A stretch of DNA of 14,326 bases from JABDLO01 sp035327565 (lineage in GTDB: Bacteria; Bacteroidota; Bacteroidia; Chitinophagales; Saprospiraceae). Shown here piece by piece: positions 6,111 to 13,792 of the stretch. Each line of letters opens with the position of its first letter. Within the stretch, counting starts at the first letter, position 1. The translations under genes and the position numbers were made by a program. The DNA is taken from NCBI GenBank assembly GCA_035327565.1, contig DAOLDB010000081.1, positions 1 to 14,326 on the forward strand. The letters run 5' to 3'. The notes under the pieces were generated by a model that was given only the letters and a program-made list of their open reading frames with translations, was not told where the DNA came from and did not search any database.

Positions 6111-7139
6111 ATGAGCAACACACATTTATTGCTGAAAGCACTCAGAGGAGAAACCGTGGAAAGACCTCCGGTATGGATGATGCGGCAGGCCGGACGCTAT
6201 CTGCCTGAGTATATGGAACTTCGAAGAAAATATGATTTCTTTACCCGGGTGCAAACCCCTGAATTGGCCTGTGAAATCACTTTGCAACCCATTGATATAG
6301 TGGGTACTGATGCGGCCATCCTTTTCTCTGATATACTGGTTGTCCCTCAGGCTATGGGATTGGATGTTGAAATGGTGGAGAATACAGGCCCCGTTTTGCC
6401 CAATACCACTACCACACAACATCAAATTAAAGCATTGAACGCTACCACAGCCGATGATCAATTACAATATGTATATGATGCCATTTCACTCACCAAAGAG
6501 GAGTTAAAAAACCGCTTTCCATTGATAGGGTTTGCAGGTGCACCCTTCACCCTTCTCTGTTACATGGTCGAGGGTAAAGGGAGCAAAGCTTTTGATAAAG
6601 CTAAACAATTTTGTTTTGCCGAACCAAAGCTTGCCAGGCTACTATTGCAGAAAATTACAGATGTAACCATAGCATACCTCAAAAGGCAAGTAGCTGCCGG
6701 GGCTGATTGTGTGCAGGTTTTCGATAGCTGGAGTGGCTTATTGTCAAAGGCCGATTTTGAGAATTTTGCCAAACCTTATTTACTCCAAATATCCGATGCC
6801 CTAAGTCCATTAGCACCTGTGATCCTTTTCCCTAAAGGAAGCTGGTATGCTTTGGAGGATTTGTCTGCTTCAAGTGCCAGCGCTTTGGGTGTGGATTGGT
6901 GTGTAACTCCCCGGCAAGCCAGGGCTTTCACTCAAAACAGAATCACCTTGCAAGGTAATTTTGACCCTAACCATCTGCTTAAATCCATTCCTGAAATTCA
7001 GCAGGAAGTAAAGGCTATGATTGATGCCTTTGGACCACAAAAATACATTGTAAATCTTGGACATGGGATTCTTCCTAATATTCCTGTGGATCATGCCAAA
7101 GCATTTGTTCAAGCTGTGAAAAACTATCCACATTTATAA
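6111..7139 (+). CDS. hemE: Uroporphyrinogen decarboxylase
   Basis: HemE removes the four acetate carboxyl groups of uroporphyrinogen III to give coproporphyrinogen III in the cytoplasm, without a cofactor. The protein has 342 residues, the usual length. The signature RQAGRYLPEY occupies 25-34 (substrate-binding R25 and R29), the key aspartate is D74 in 'ILFSDIL', 'GFAGAPFTLLCYM' follows in the middle, then 'LQGNFDP' and GHGILPNIP near the end with the conserved H318. All known active-site residues I can check are present. The ATG at 6111 gives the expected 'LLKALRGETVERPPVW' N-terminus close to the start, after an A-rich leader with no clear Shine-Dalgarno site. Its TAA shares a base with the ATG of hemF (TAATG), so translation is probably coupled. 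This is the first gene of the heme operon. Confidence 0.98.
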   Translation: MSNTHLLLKALRGETVERPPVWMMRQAGRYLPEYMELRRKYDFFTRVQTPELACEITLQPIDIVGTDAAILFSDILVVPQAMGLDVEMVENTGPVLPNTTTTQHQIKALNATTADDQLQYVYDAISLTKEELKNRFPLIGFAGAPFTLLCYMVEGKGSKAFDKAKQFCFAEPKLARLLLQKITDVTIAYLKRQVAAGADCVQVFDSWSGLLSKADFENFAKPYLLQISDALSPLAPVILFPKGSWYALEDLSASSASALGVDWCVTPRQARAFTQNRITLQGNFDPNHLLKSIPEIQQEVKAMIDAFGPQKYIVNLGHGILPNIPVDHAKAFVQAVKNYPHL

Positions 7140-8053
7140 TGAAAAGCTTTAAATCTCCCTTTGTTTCATTTATTCGTTCTCTGCAAGACACAATTTGTAG
7201 TGAGCTGGAAGCTATTGATGGCAAAGTGATATTTAAGGAAGAATTATGGACCAGAGATGGAGGCGGAGGTGGCCGGACCAGAGTAATTGACAGAGGAAAT
7301 ATATTTGAAAAAGGAGGGGTAAATATATCAGAAGTGTTTGGTACTTTGCCCGAACCGATGGTGCAATACCTGAAGGTGAATCATACCCAGTTTTTTGCCT
7401 GTGGTATTTCACTGGTGATCCATCCAGACAACCCTTTTGTCCCTACCGTACATGCCAATTACCGGTATTTTGAATTATATGATGTAAAAGGAAATGTAGT
7501 GGATTTATGGTGTGCTGGAGGTGCGGATCTCACACCTTATTATTTGTTTGAGGAAGATGCAATGCATTTTCACATGATACATAAAAAGGTATGTGATCAA
7601 TTTAATCCCGATTATTATCAAGGGTTTAAAAGATCTTGTGATGCCTATTTTTACAATCATCATCGGGGAGAAGCCCGGGGGATTGGAGGATTGTTTTTTG
7701 ATTATCTTCGCGAAACTCCGGAAAAACCGGCACAACATTGGTTTGACTTTACTACCGCCGTGGGAAGTGTATTTTTAGATGCATACTTACCGATTGTAAA
7801 GAAGCGTAAAAACACCTCTTTTACTGAGGTTAACAAACGTTGGCAGGAGATAAGGAGAGGTCGATATGTGGAGTTTAATCTTTTACACGACAAAGGCACT
7901 CTTTTCGGACTTAAAACCAAAGGACGTATAGAATCTATTTTGATGAGTTTACCTCCTACTGTGCGCTGGGAATATAATGATCAACCCGAACCCAATACCC
8001 CTGAAGCCAAATTGCTAGAAGTATTGGTTCAACCAAAAGCATGGTTAGCATGA
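7139..8053 (+). CDS. hemF: Oxygen-dependent coproporphyrinogen III oxidase
   Basis: HemF uses O2 to decarboxylate two propionate side chains of coproporphyrinogen III, giving protoporphyrinogen IX. The 304-residue protein shows the full family signature: 'RDGGGGGRTRVI' at 39-50, 'SLVIHPDNPFVPTVHANYRYFE' spanning 91-112 with the conserved histidines H95 and H105, 'CAGGADLTPYY' at 125-135 with D130, and 'HRGEARGIGGLFFDYL' at 175-190. The C-terminus has the usual 'PPTVRWEY...PEAKLLEVL...WL' pattern. The common 'WWFGGG' stretch reads LWCAGG here, a mild variation. The choice of the O2-dependent enzyme rather than radical-SAM HemN implies aerobic or microaerobic growth. Start overlaps the hemE stop by one base and its TGA overlaps the hemB start. 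Confidence 0.98.
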   Translation: MKSFKSPFVSFIRSLQDTICSELEAIDGKVIFKEELWTRDGGGGGRTRVIDRGNIFEKGGVNISEVFGTLPEPMVQYLKVNHTQFFACGISLVIHPDNPFVPTVHANYRYFELYDVKGNVVDLWCAGGADLTPYYLFEEDAMHFHMIHKKVCDQFNPDYYQGFKRSCDAYFYNHHRGEARGIGGLFFDYLRETPEKPAQHWFDFTTAVGSVFLDAYLPIVKKRKNTSFTEVNKRWQEIRRGRYVEFNLLHDKGTLFGLKTKGRIESILMSLPPTVRWEYNDQPEPNTPEAKLLEVLVQPKAWLA

Positions 8054-9024
8054 TGAAACAAAGACCTCGTATTTTAAGGCAATCTTCTTCTATCAGAGCG
8101 ATGGTACAAGAAACCAGGCTATCGGCAGATGACTTCATTGCCCCTCTTTTTATTGTGGAAGGTGAAGGACTTTCTGAAGAGATAGGTTCTTTACCCGGTT
8201 ATTTCAGACGTAGTTTAGACCAAACTATAAAAGAAGTTGAACATTTATGGACTATGGGTATAAAGTCGGTCTTGTTGTTTGTAAAATGCACAGATGAACT
8301 CAAAGACAATAAAGGTACTGAAGCTTTAAATCCGAATGGGTTGATGCAACGTAGCGTCAAAGCCATTAAACAGGCTTGTCCCGGCATGTTTGTGATGACT
8401 GATGTGGCACTTGATCCATATTCACCTTACGGTCATGATGGTATTGTACAAAATCGTGAAATAGTTAACGATGAAACGGTGACAATTCTGGGAAAAATGG
8501 CGGTAAGCCATGCACGAGCCGGAGCCGATATGGTAGCCCCCAGTGATATGATGGATGGACGAATTGGTGCCATTCGCCAGGCTCTTGAACAGGAAGGTAT
8601 GCAAGGAACAGGAATTATGGCGTACAGCGCAAAATACGCTTCTTGTTTTTATGGGCCTTTTCGTGATGCCTTGAATTCTGTCCCCGGATTTGGTGATAAG
8701 AAAACTTATCAGATGAATCCGGCAAATCGATTAGAAGCTCTCAGGGAAGTGAAACTTGATGTGCGGGAAGGAGCAGACATCATCATGATTAAGCCTGCTT
8801 TGTCATATCTGGATATTATCAGGGAAGTGAAGAATGAAGTACACGTACCTGTTAGCGCATACCATGTAAGTGGAGAATACAGTATGATAAAAGCTGCAGC
8901 GCTAAGAGGATGGCTGAATGAAGATGCCGCAATTTTGGAAACCACCCTCAGTATCAAAAGAGCCGGAGCGGACCTAATAGCGACTTATTTTGCCAAAGAT
9001 ATTATTAAAATTTTAGACCTGTGA
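8050..9024 (+). CDS. hemB: Delta-aminolevulinic acid dehydratase (porphobilinogen synthase)
   Basis: HemB condenses two 5-aminolevulinate molecules into porphobilinogen. Read from the ATG at 8050, it has 324 residues, the usual length. The two Schiff-base lysines are K195 in 'YSAKYASCFYGPFRDA' and K248 in 'IMIKPALSYLDI'. The metal-site segment 'TDVALDPYSPYGHDGIV' has aspartates (D118, D122, D130) where zinc enzymes have cysteines, which marks the Asp-rich, magnesium-type class. Three in-frame ATGs (8041, 8050, 8053) are possible. I prefer 8050 because ATGA overlaps the hemF stop; 8053 would remove one residue. Both give the expected 'RPRILRQSSSIRAMVQET' beginning. Its TGA overlaps a GTG that opens the 56-codon frame downstream. 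Confidence 0.97.
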   Translation: MMKQRPRILRQSSSIRAMVQETRLSADDFIAPLFIVEGEGLSEEIGSLPGYFRRSLDQTIKEVEHLWTMGIKSVLLFVKCTDELKDNKGTEALNPNGLMQRSVKAIKQACPGMFVMTDVALDPYSPYGHDGIVQNREIVNDETVTILGKMAVSHARAGADMVAPSDMMDGRIGAIRQALEQEGMQGTGIMAYSAKYASCFYGPFRDALNSVPGFGDKKTYQMNPANRLEALREVKLDVREGADIIMIKPALSYLDIIREVKNEVHVPVSAYHVSGEYSMIKAAALRGWLNEDAAILETTLSIKRAGADLIATYFAKDIIKILDL

Positions 9025-9191
9025 TCGTGGAAAGAACGGTTAAAAATTCATCCTTGTACAGTCGGATGATGCTATCCATTCAAGGTGGTTCAGGATTAGG
9101 ATCAGCGGTTTTCGGATTTTTGGAAAGTTTGCACATTGTCAACGATGAAGACATTCACTTTACTGTATATGCGCTTACGAAATTTTATTAA
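9021..9191 (+). CDS. Small unknown protein (56 codons) between hemB and hemH
   Basis: A frame with no stop fills the whole hemB-hemH gap. It starts at a GTG (9021) that overlaps the hemB stop as GTGA and ends in a TAA (9189-9191) that shares its last base with the hemH ATG as TAATG. This matches the overlap style of the other operon junctions. The product begins VIVERTVKNSSLYSRMM and includes 'GGSGLGSAVFGFL' followed by an acidic 'HIVNDEDIHF'. I recognise no family. The middle is mildly hydrophobic but too short and interrupted for a clear membrane helix. Alternative in-frame starts are a GTG at 9027 and ATGs at 9066 and 9069. A frame of this length is open by chance perhaps once in fifteen tries, so the fit of both ends matters more than openness. 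It could be a small partner of the heme enzymes or the remnant of a decayed gene. Confidence 0.45.
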   Translation: MIVERTVKNSSLYSRMMLSIQGGSGLGSAVFGFLESLHIVNDEDIHFTVYALTKFY

Positions 9192-10213
9192 TGATGGCAA
9201 AAAGAGCAATATTGTTAGCCAACTTAGGTTCACCCAACAGCACGGATCTCAAGGATGTAAAAGCCTATTTAAATGAGTTTCTTATGGATGAAAAGGTAAT
9301 AGATATACCTTACTGGATCAGGTATTTTTTAGTGAAAGGTATTATTGTGCCTCTTCGTGCTCCTAAAAGTGCTGCCAAGTATAAAACCATTTGGACCAGT
9401 AATGGATCGCCTTTAATTCATACCACGAAGTTGTTGACTGAGGCTGTTGAGAAAACTTCGGGACTGCCCAGTTATATGTGTATGCGCTATGCTAATCCTA
9501 CTCCACTTTCAGTACTGGCAAAAATGGCAAGTGATAATCCCGATTTGGAGGAAGTGGTATTGATGCCACTTTATCCTCATTATGCTATGAGTAGTTATGA
9601 AACCGCAGTAGAGCATGTCAAAAAAGCACATCAATCCAGCAAGTATTCCTTTGCTCTTAAAGTGATTGAACCTTACTACAAAAACGAAGACTATATTGAT
9701 GTGCTTTCTGAAACCATTAAACCCTTTCTTGAAAAACCCTACGATCATATCTTATTCAGTTATCACGGGGTCCCTGAACGACATTTGAAGAAAACCGACC
9801 CAACTCACAATCATTGTATGACGTCTAATGATTGTTGCAATACTCCATCAGAAGCCCACAAAGTTTGTTATCGCCATCAAGTGATGGAAACCACTAAAGC
9901 TGTTGCAAAAAAATTAGTCATACCTGAAGACAAATACAGTTTGTCATTTCAATCCAGACTGGGCAGCGACAAGTGGTTGGAACCATTTACCTCCAAAGAA
10001 TTTGAAGATATGCCTGAAAGAGGAATTAAAGATCTGGTTGTGGTTTGCCCTGCTTTTGTGAGTGATTGCCTTGAAACACTCGAAGAAATTTGGGAGGAAG
10101 GCAAGGAGGAATTTGAAAAATCAGGAGGCCAACATTTTACTGTCGTTCCGTGTTTGAATGTTCATCCCAAATGGGTTCAAACCGCGGTGAACATGGTAAA
10201 TGAGGTAAGTTAA
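9191..10213 (+). CDS. hemH: Ferrochelatase with an internal four-cysteine motif
   Basis: HemH inserts ferrous iron into the porphyrin at the end of heme synthesis. The 340-residue protein has 'ILLANLGSP' at the N-terminus, the catalytic histidine H192 in 'FSYHGVPERHLKKTDPT', 'SFQSRLGSDKWLEP' at 252-265 and the conserved glutamates of 'DCLETLEEIWEEG'. Cysteines C209, C215, C216 and C226 form C-x5-C-C-x9-C just after the catalytic loop. Ferrochelatases of Myxococcus and Bdellovibrio are reported to carry a [2Fe-2S] cluster on cysteines internal to the chain, and this motif has the same kind of position, so a cluster is likely here, though not proven. The start at 9191 (or ATG 9194) overlaps the stop of the small upstream frame. 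This is the last gene of the operon. Whether it uses protoporphyrin or coproporphyrin depends on the pathway; HemF presence favours protoporphyrin. Confidence 0.97.
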   Translation: MMAKRAILLANLGSPNSTDLKDVKAYLNEFLMDEKVIDIPYWIRYFLVKGIIVPLRAPKSAAKYKTIWTSNGSPLIHTTKLLTEAVEKTSGLPSYMCMRYANPTPLSVLAKMASDNPDLEEVVLMPLYPHYAMSSYETAVEHVKKAHQSSKYSFALKVIEPYYKNEDYIDVLSETIKPFLEKPYDHILFSYHGVPERHLKKTDPTHNHCMTSNDCCNTPSEAHKVCYRHQVMETTKAVAKKLVIPEDKYSLSFQSRLGSDKWLEPFTSKEFEDMPERGIKDLVVVCPAFVSDCLETLEEIWEEGKEEFEKSGGQHFTVVPCLNVHPKWVQTAVNMVNEVS

Positions 10214-10291
10214 TCTACTTTTATTTTACAGCCATACAGATATCACTTTTTAGGTCACCGATTTATAAAGAGGGTGCTATTGTGTAGAAAT

Positions 10292-10319
10292 TCTATTTGG
10301 GAACGAAGAACCCAAGAGA
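10292..10319 (+). terminator. Hairpin downstream of hemH
   Basis: TTGGG (10297-10301) pairs with CCCAA (10311-10315) around a 9-base loop; a T-G pair and then TCT/AGA with a bulged A can extend the stem. It lies about 80 bp after the hemH stop. There is no T-run, so it would be a weak or processing-type 3' end rather than a classical intrinsic terminator. Confidence 0.25.
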
Positions 10320-10448
10320 AGAATACTAAACCTTATTCAATAACATTAAGAAAAGAAATGAATAATTTAATCCTGCTCATATCAGAAATGATTGTATTTT
10401 ACTCTTTTGCAAAAAAAATAATGTAGACATTGCTTTAGATTTGGGTGT

Positions 10449-10456
10449 TATATTTG
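10449..10456 (+). promoter_or_regulatory. Possible -7 promoter element of the permease gene
   Basis: TATATTTG matches TAnnTTTG. A TTG at 10430-10432 lies 16 bases upstream, slightly short for the -33 element. It would give a leader of about 115 bases before the permease ATG at 10575. Confidence 0.35.
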
Positions 10457-10574
10457 CTGATAAGTACAGGTTGTAATGGAGATGATAAATAATAACGGGT
10501 AGAAAATGAGTTATATATATTCATCTTATCAATCAGCATTTGAAAAGTGATAATTTGAAAAAAGGGTATAACAT

Positions 10575-12344
10575 ATGCAGCACTATGTAGTATTTGGTGT
10601 ACTTATATTTGCTCTGGTACTTTTTACCTGGGGTCGAATACGACATGATTTTGTTGCATTAATATCGCTCTGTATTTTGCTTATTTTCAACATAATTGAG
10701 CCGGAAAATGCATTTGCGGGCTTTGGACATCCAGCGGTAATTACTGTAGCGGCTGTATTGGTCATTGGTAAAGCCCTTGAATTTTCAGGTCTTGTTGATT
10801 TGATAGGGAAATGGGTAATGAAACTTGGAGATAATATTACTTTGCAAGTTTTCTCGGTTACTGTACTTGTAGTGATAGCCTCAGCATTTATGAATAATGT
10901 GGGCGCTTTGGCATTAATGATGCCCATTGTTGTGCATATGGCTAGAAAGAGCGGCAAACCACCTTCTCTCTACCTGATGCCTATAGCTTTTGCTTCATTG
11001 CTTGGTGGTATGACTACCTTGATAGGAACTCCACCCAATATTATCATTGCTACATTCAGAACCGATGAAACAGGGGTACCTTTTGGAATGTTTGATTTCT
11101 CATATGTAGGGGTTGGAGTGGCGATTGCAGGCATATTATATATTAGTTTATTTGGATGGAGAATTATCCCCAAAAGAGCGGCAAAAAAATCAGATAAAGA
11201 GCTTTTTGATATTGAAGATTATATTACTGAAGTTGAAGTTGTCAAAGGTTCAAAGATTGAAGGGAAAAGTCTTTCAGAGCTAAGATCCATTACAAAATCC
11301 GATATCCAGATTTTGGGCTTGGTTCGCAATAATGTGCGAATTCATGCGCCTTATTCTGATGAAAAATTTCAACTCAATGATATATTAATTATAGAAACAG
11401 AAGCAGAAGAGCTTAAAGTGTTTATTGAAGATAGTGGAAGCAGATTAGTTGGTCATAAGAAGCTTAGGCGAGATGCTGAAGGTTCGGAGAAAATAGTGAT
11501 CACAGAGGCCATAGTTATGGCAGATTCTTTGCTGATCAGCAGAACGGCTGCCTCTCTCCGTTTGCGAAGCAGATATGGGATTAATCTTCTCGCCGTAGCC
11601 CGACGTGAGAAAAAAATACACAGACGACTCGATCATGTAATATTTGAAACAGGAGATGTTTTGTTATTACAGGGACGTGAAAACATGCTTTACGATACAA
11701 TCACTTCAATAGGCTGTCTTCCGTTGGCAAAGCGCGAATTGCGGTTAGGATATAAAACCAAAATTCCTTTGGCAATTGGGGTATTTGCAACTGCTATCGC
11801 TGCGGTTGTTACTAATATACTGCCTGTGGAAGTAGCTTTTACTATGGCGGCTGTTGTAATGGTACTAACTAAGGTTTTGCCTGTCAAGGAGTTTTATTCA
11901 AGTATTGACTGGTCAGTTATCGTTTTATTAGGAGCGATGATTCCGGTTGGAACTGCTTTGGAGAAAAGCGGAGGAGCAGAGTTGATTGCCACCAGCATTA
12001 TCAATGTATCTGATAGTCTTCAGCCCTGGGTATTACTTACCATTGTTCTAGTAGCAACCATGTTTTTGTCTGATATTATAAACAATGCAGCTACCGTAGT
12101 GCTCATGGCTCCCATTGCTATAAATGTAGCAAAAGGTTTTGGGCTATCAATTGACCCATTCCTTATGGCTGTAGCCGTAGGGGGTTCGTGTGCATTTCTA
12201 ACTCCGATCGGACACCAGTCCAATACATTGGTTATGGGGCCTGGCGGATATAAGTTTACAGACTATACGATAATGGGAATACCTCTTACCCTCATTATTA
12301 TTGTACTTAGTGTTCCCCTAATCATGTGGGCGTGGCCCGTTTAG
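10575..12344 (+). CDS. SLC13-family permease with two cytoplasmic TrkA-C (RCK_C) domains
   Basis: This 589-residue inner-membrane protein belongs to the divalent anion:sodium symporter superfamily, in the subgroup with a large soluble insert. The first membrane half spans about 1-198, with the motif 'AFMNNVGALALMMP' (N107, N108) and the re-entrant GTPPNIII at 151-158. Two tandem TrkA-C-like domains fill about 212-382 ('EVVKGSKIEGKSLSEL...ILGLVRN', then 'MADSLLISRTAASLRLRSRYGINLLAVAR'). The second half repeats the scheme with 'IINNAATVVLMAPIA' and 'FLTPIGHQSNTLVMGPGGY'. Characterised relatives with this layout transport sulfate or other anions, and the TrkA-C domains may sense a ligand, but the substrate cannot be read from the sequence. 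The length is normal. The ATG at 10575 follows an A-rich leader with AAAGGG (10561-10566). It is likely transcribed alone. Confidence 0.93.
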   Translation: MQHYVVFGVLIFALVLFTWGRIRHDFVALISLCILLIFNIIEPENAFAGFGHPAVITVAAVLVIGKALEFSGLVDLIGKWVMKLGDNITLQVFSVTVLVVIASAFMNNVGALALMMPIVVHMARKSGKPPSLYLMPIAFASLLGGMTTLIGTPPNIIIATFRTDETGVPFGMFDFSYVGVGVAIAGILYISLFGWRIIPKRAAKKSDKELFDIEDYITEVEVVKGSKIEGKSLSELRSITKSDIQILGLVRNNVRIHAPYSDEKFQLNDILIIETEAEELKVFIEDSGSRLVGHKKLRRDAEGSEKIVITEAIVMADSLLISRTAASLRLRSRYGINLLAVARREKKIHRRLDHVIFETGDVLLLQGRENMLYDTITSIGCLPLAKRELRLGYKTKIPLAIGVFATAIAAVVTNILPVEVAFTMAAVVMVLTKVLPVKEFYSSIDWSVIVLLGAMIPVGTALEKSGGAELIATSIINVSDSLQPWVLLTIVLVATMFLSDIINNAATVVLMAPIAINVAKGFGLSIDPFLMAVAVGGSCAFLTPIGHQSNTLVMGPGGYKFTDYTIMGIPLTLIIIVLSVPLIMWAWPV

Positions 12345-12372
12345 AAGGTTAAATTTTACTGAAATTGTCCAT

Positions 12373-12468
12373 ATGACGAAGGTGAATAACAATCAGATTA
12401 AATTAACTGGAAATGACTATAGCGAAAATGCATTATCACAAAAAAGCCATTTCAAAGTAAACTTTTGA
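12373..12468 (+). CDS. Possible 31-codon ORF upstream of the lipoprotein gene
   Basis: An ATG at 12373 opens a frame that ends in TGA at 12466-12468, 37 bp before the beta-propeller gene. The product MTKVNNNQIKLTGNDYSENA and onward is polar and basic, with no signal peptide. In Bacteroidales, beta-propeller proteins of this type often follow small NVEALA-family peptide genes; this peptide does not show that motif. It may be chance. Confidence 0.2.
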   Translation: MTKVNNNQIKLTGNDYSENALSQKSHFKVNF

Positions 12469-12505
12469 GAGGAATGATTATGTATAAGATAACAAATAAA
12501 ATTCT

Positions 12506-13633
12506 ATGTCAGCACTTGTATCAAAAGATAAGCACAATCATAAATCATTTCCCAAGAATTTACGTGGGTCATTAATTGGGATTTTTGTTCTTCTTTTTTT
12601 CATTGTTTACTCCTGTAATGTAGAGCGGCATCCTATTATTTTAAATTTAGGTGAAACTCAAAAGATATCTAATGTAACACAGGCATCAGAAATTTTTCCG
12701 GAATACAGATTTATCAATCTGGAAAGAAAGGACGACCAATATACAGGCGGTACTATCAATAAAATATTGAAAGACTATGATATCTTATTTTTATTTGATT
12801 ACTATATGACTAACTTGCTATTTGTATATAATGAAAATGGAGCATTTATAAAAAAACTGAACAGAGAGGATTACCTGCCGGTTAAAATGGATAGAATTCA
12901 AGATTTTAGCATCAACCCCTATGATGATAACATATATCTACTGACAGAAACAAAAATATTCGTTTTAAATTATAATCTGGAATTGATAACTTCCTTTAAT
13001 AACACGTATGGAGCATTTGCCATAGCGAGTCTTAAAGACCATCTTGTATTTGAAACGTGGCCATGGGAAACGAACAGATTGGTTATTACAGACAAAAAAG
13101 GCAATATAGTTAAAGAAGCATTTCCTTCTGGCCAGGTTGGCAATAAAGATATAAACGCAAAAAAGAACCAGAATTTTGTTGAAAATCAAGGACAAATTTA
13201 TTGGTTGTTTTTAGAGGAAAAAAAGTTGTTCAAAATTCATGGAAATGGGCAATTAGATTTGGCTTATGAAGTTCGATTTTTAAACGATGAAATTCCTCAG
13301 TTTTTTAGTTATCAGGTGGCAAATGATCATTTGATCATTGTGACACAAATCAAAAAAGAAGTAAATGCTTTTATTTATGAATTGAAAAATAGCGAAAACA
13401 GCATTAGGTATTCAAATATACAAAATGATATAGATTTCACAGGAGGCCTGGTTGTAATGCCCTTTTCCGGTAATGCCGATGGATGTTTAATTAAATTTGT
13501 AGATGCAGAACATATAGAGGCAATCTTTACAGAAACGGATGAAAACGCATTTAACCCTTTGTTAAAAAGTAATCAATCGAAAATTATGGAAAATTCGAAT
13601 GGGGTATTAGTATTCATCAAACCAGGAATTTAA
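12506..13633 (+). CDS. Six-bladed beta-propeller lipoprotein
   Basis: This 375-residue protein resembles the Bacteroidota six-bladed beta-propeller family (Pfam 6-bladed beta-propeller type, related to NHL repeats). Basic residues and a hydrophobic stretch at about 21-36 end in 'IVYSC', a lipobox-like site with C37 as the likely lipidated cysteine, so it is probably an outer-membrane or periplasmic lipoprotein. The mature part starts with 'FPEYRFINLER' and then shows repeated strand patterns such as 'INKILKDYDILFLFD', 'LLFVYNENGAFIKKLNRE' and 'RIQDFSINPYDDNIYLL', each typical of a blade. The usual 'GxGPgEY' turn is replaced by 'EDYLPVKM'. No catalytic residues are expected; such proteins probably bind a ligand or partner. 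No strong ribosome site precedes the ATG at 12506. The family assignment is by pattern and the function is unknown. Confidence 0.8.
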   Translation: MSALVSKDKHNHKSFPKNLRGSLIGIFVLLFFIVYSCNVERHPIILNLGETQKISNVTQASEIFPEYRFINLERKDDQYTGGTINKILKDYDILFLFDYYMTNLLFVYNENGAFIKKLNREDYLPVKMDRIQDFSINPYDDNIYLLTETKIFVLNYNLELITSFNNTYGAFAIASLKDHLVFETWPWETNRLVITDKKGNIVKEAFPSGQVGNKDINAKKNQNFVENQGQIYWLFLEEKKLFKIHGNGQLDLAYEVRFLNDEIPQFFSYQVANDHLIIVTQIKKEVNAFIYELKNSENSIRYSNIQNDIDFTGGLVVMPFSGNADGCLIKFVDAEHIEAIFTETDENAFNPLLKSNQSKIMENSNGVLVFIKPGI

Positions 13634-13661
13634 AAAAATGCAAACGGTTAATTTGTTTTTT
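13632..13661 (+). terminator. Terminator-like A-tract, short hairpin and T-tract
   Basis: Directly after the lipoprotein stop an A7 run is followed by CAAA (13641-13644) pairing with TTTG (13652-13655) around a 7-base loop and then a run of six T. The flanking A and T runs can extend the stem. GC content of the stem is very low, so termination would be weak. Confidence 0.35.
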
Positions 13662-13792
13662 CTGGACATATTATTACACATAATGTAATTTATTATTTAC
13701 CTAAAGAATCAGTAGAAGTCATTGGATATGTAAAAAGGGTAAATGGCGCAAAGTGGGCTTCCTCTTCAGAACGGAGACAAAGATATGTATAT
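13662..13792. other. Gap between the lipoprotein gene and the transposase remnants
   Basis: I see no gene here. An inverted repeat ATTAC/GTAAT with a 7-base spacer lies at 13673-13689. The outer end of the IS3-type element should fall in this stretch if it was intact, but I cannot identify a terminal inverted repeat. Confidence 0.3.

Larger units (their letters stand above)
10214..10574. other. Intergenic region between hemH and the permease gene
   Basis: No convincing gene is present in these 361 bp. A 22-codon frame from the ATG at 10358 has no recognisable content. A hairpin lies at 10292-10319 and a -7 promoter match at 10449-10456. The region probably ends the heme transcript and starts the permease transcript. 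Confidence 0.55.

Noticed and set aside
6126..6461. Open minus-strand frame over hemE
   Set aside because: It is fully antisense to a strongly conserved enzyme segment and its product shows no recognisable pattern.
10583..10957. Long open frame on the minus strand inside the permease gene
   Set aside because: It is antisense to a clear SLC13 membrane region, has a low-complexity Thr/Ile/Ala-rich product, and has no promoter or family resemblance.
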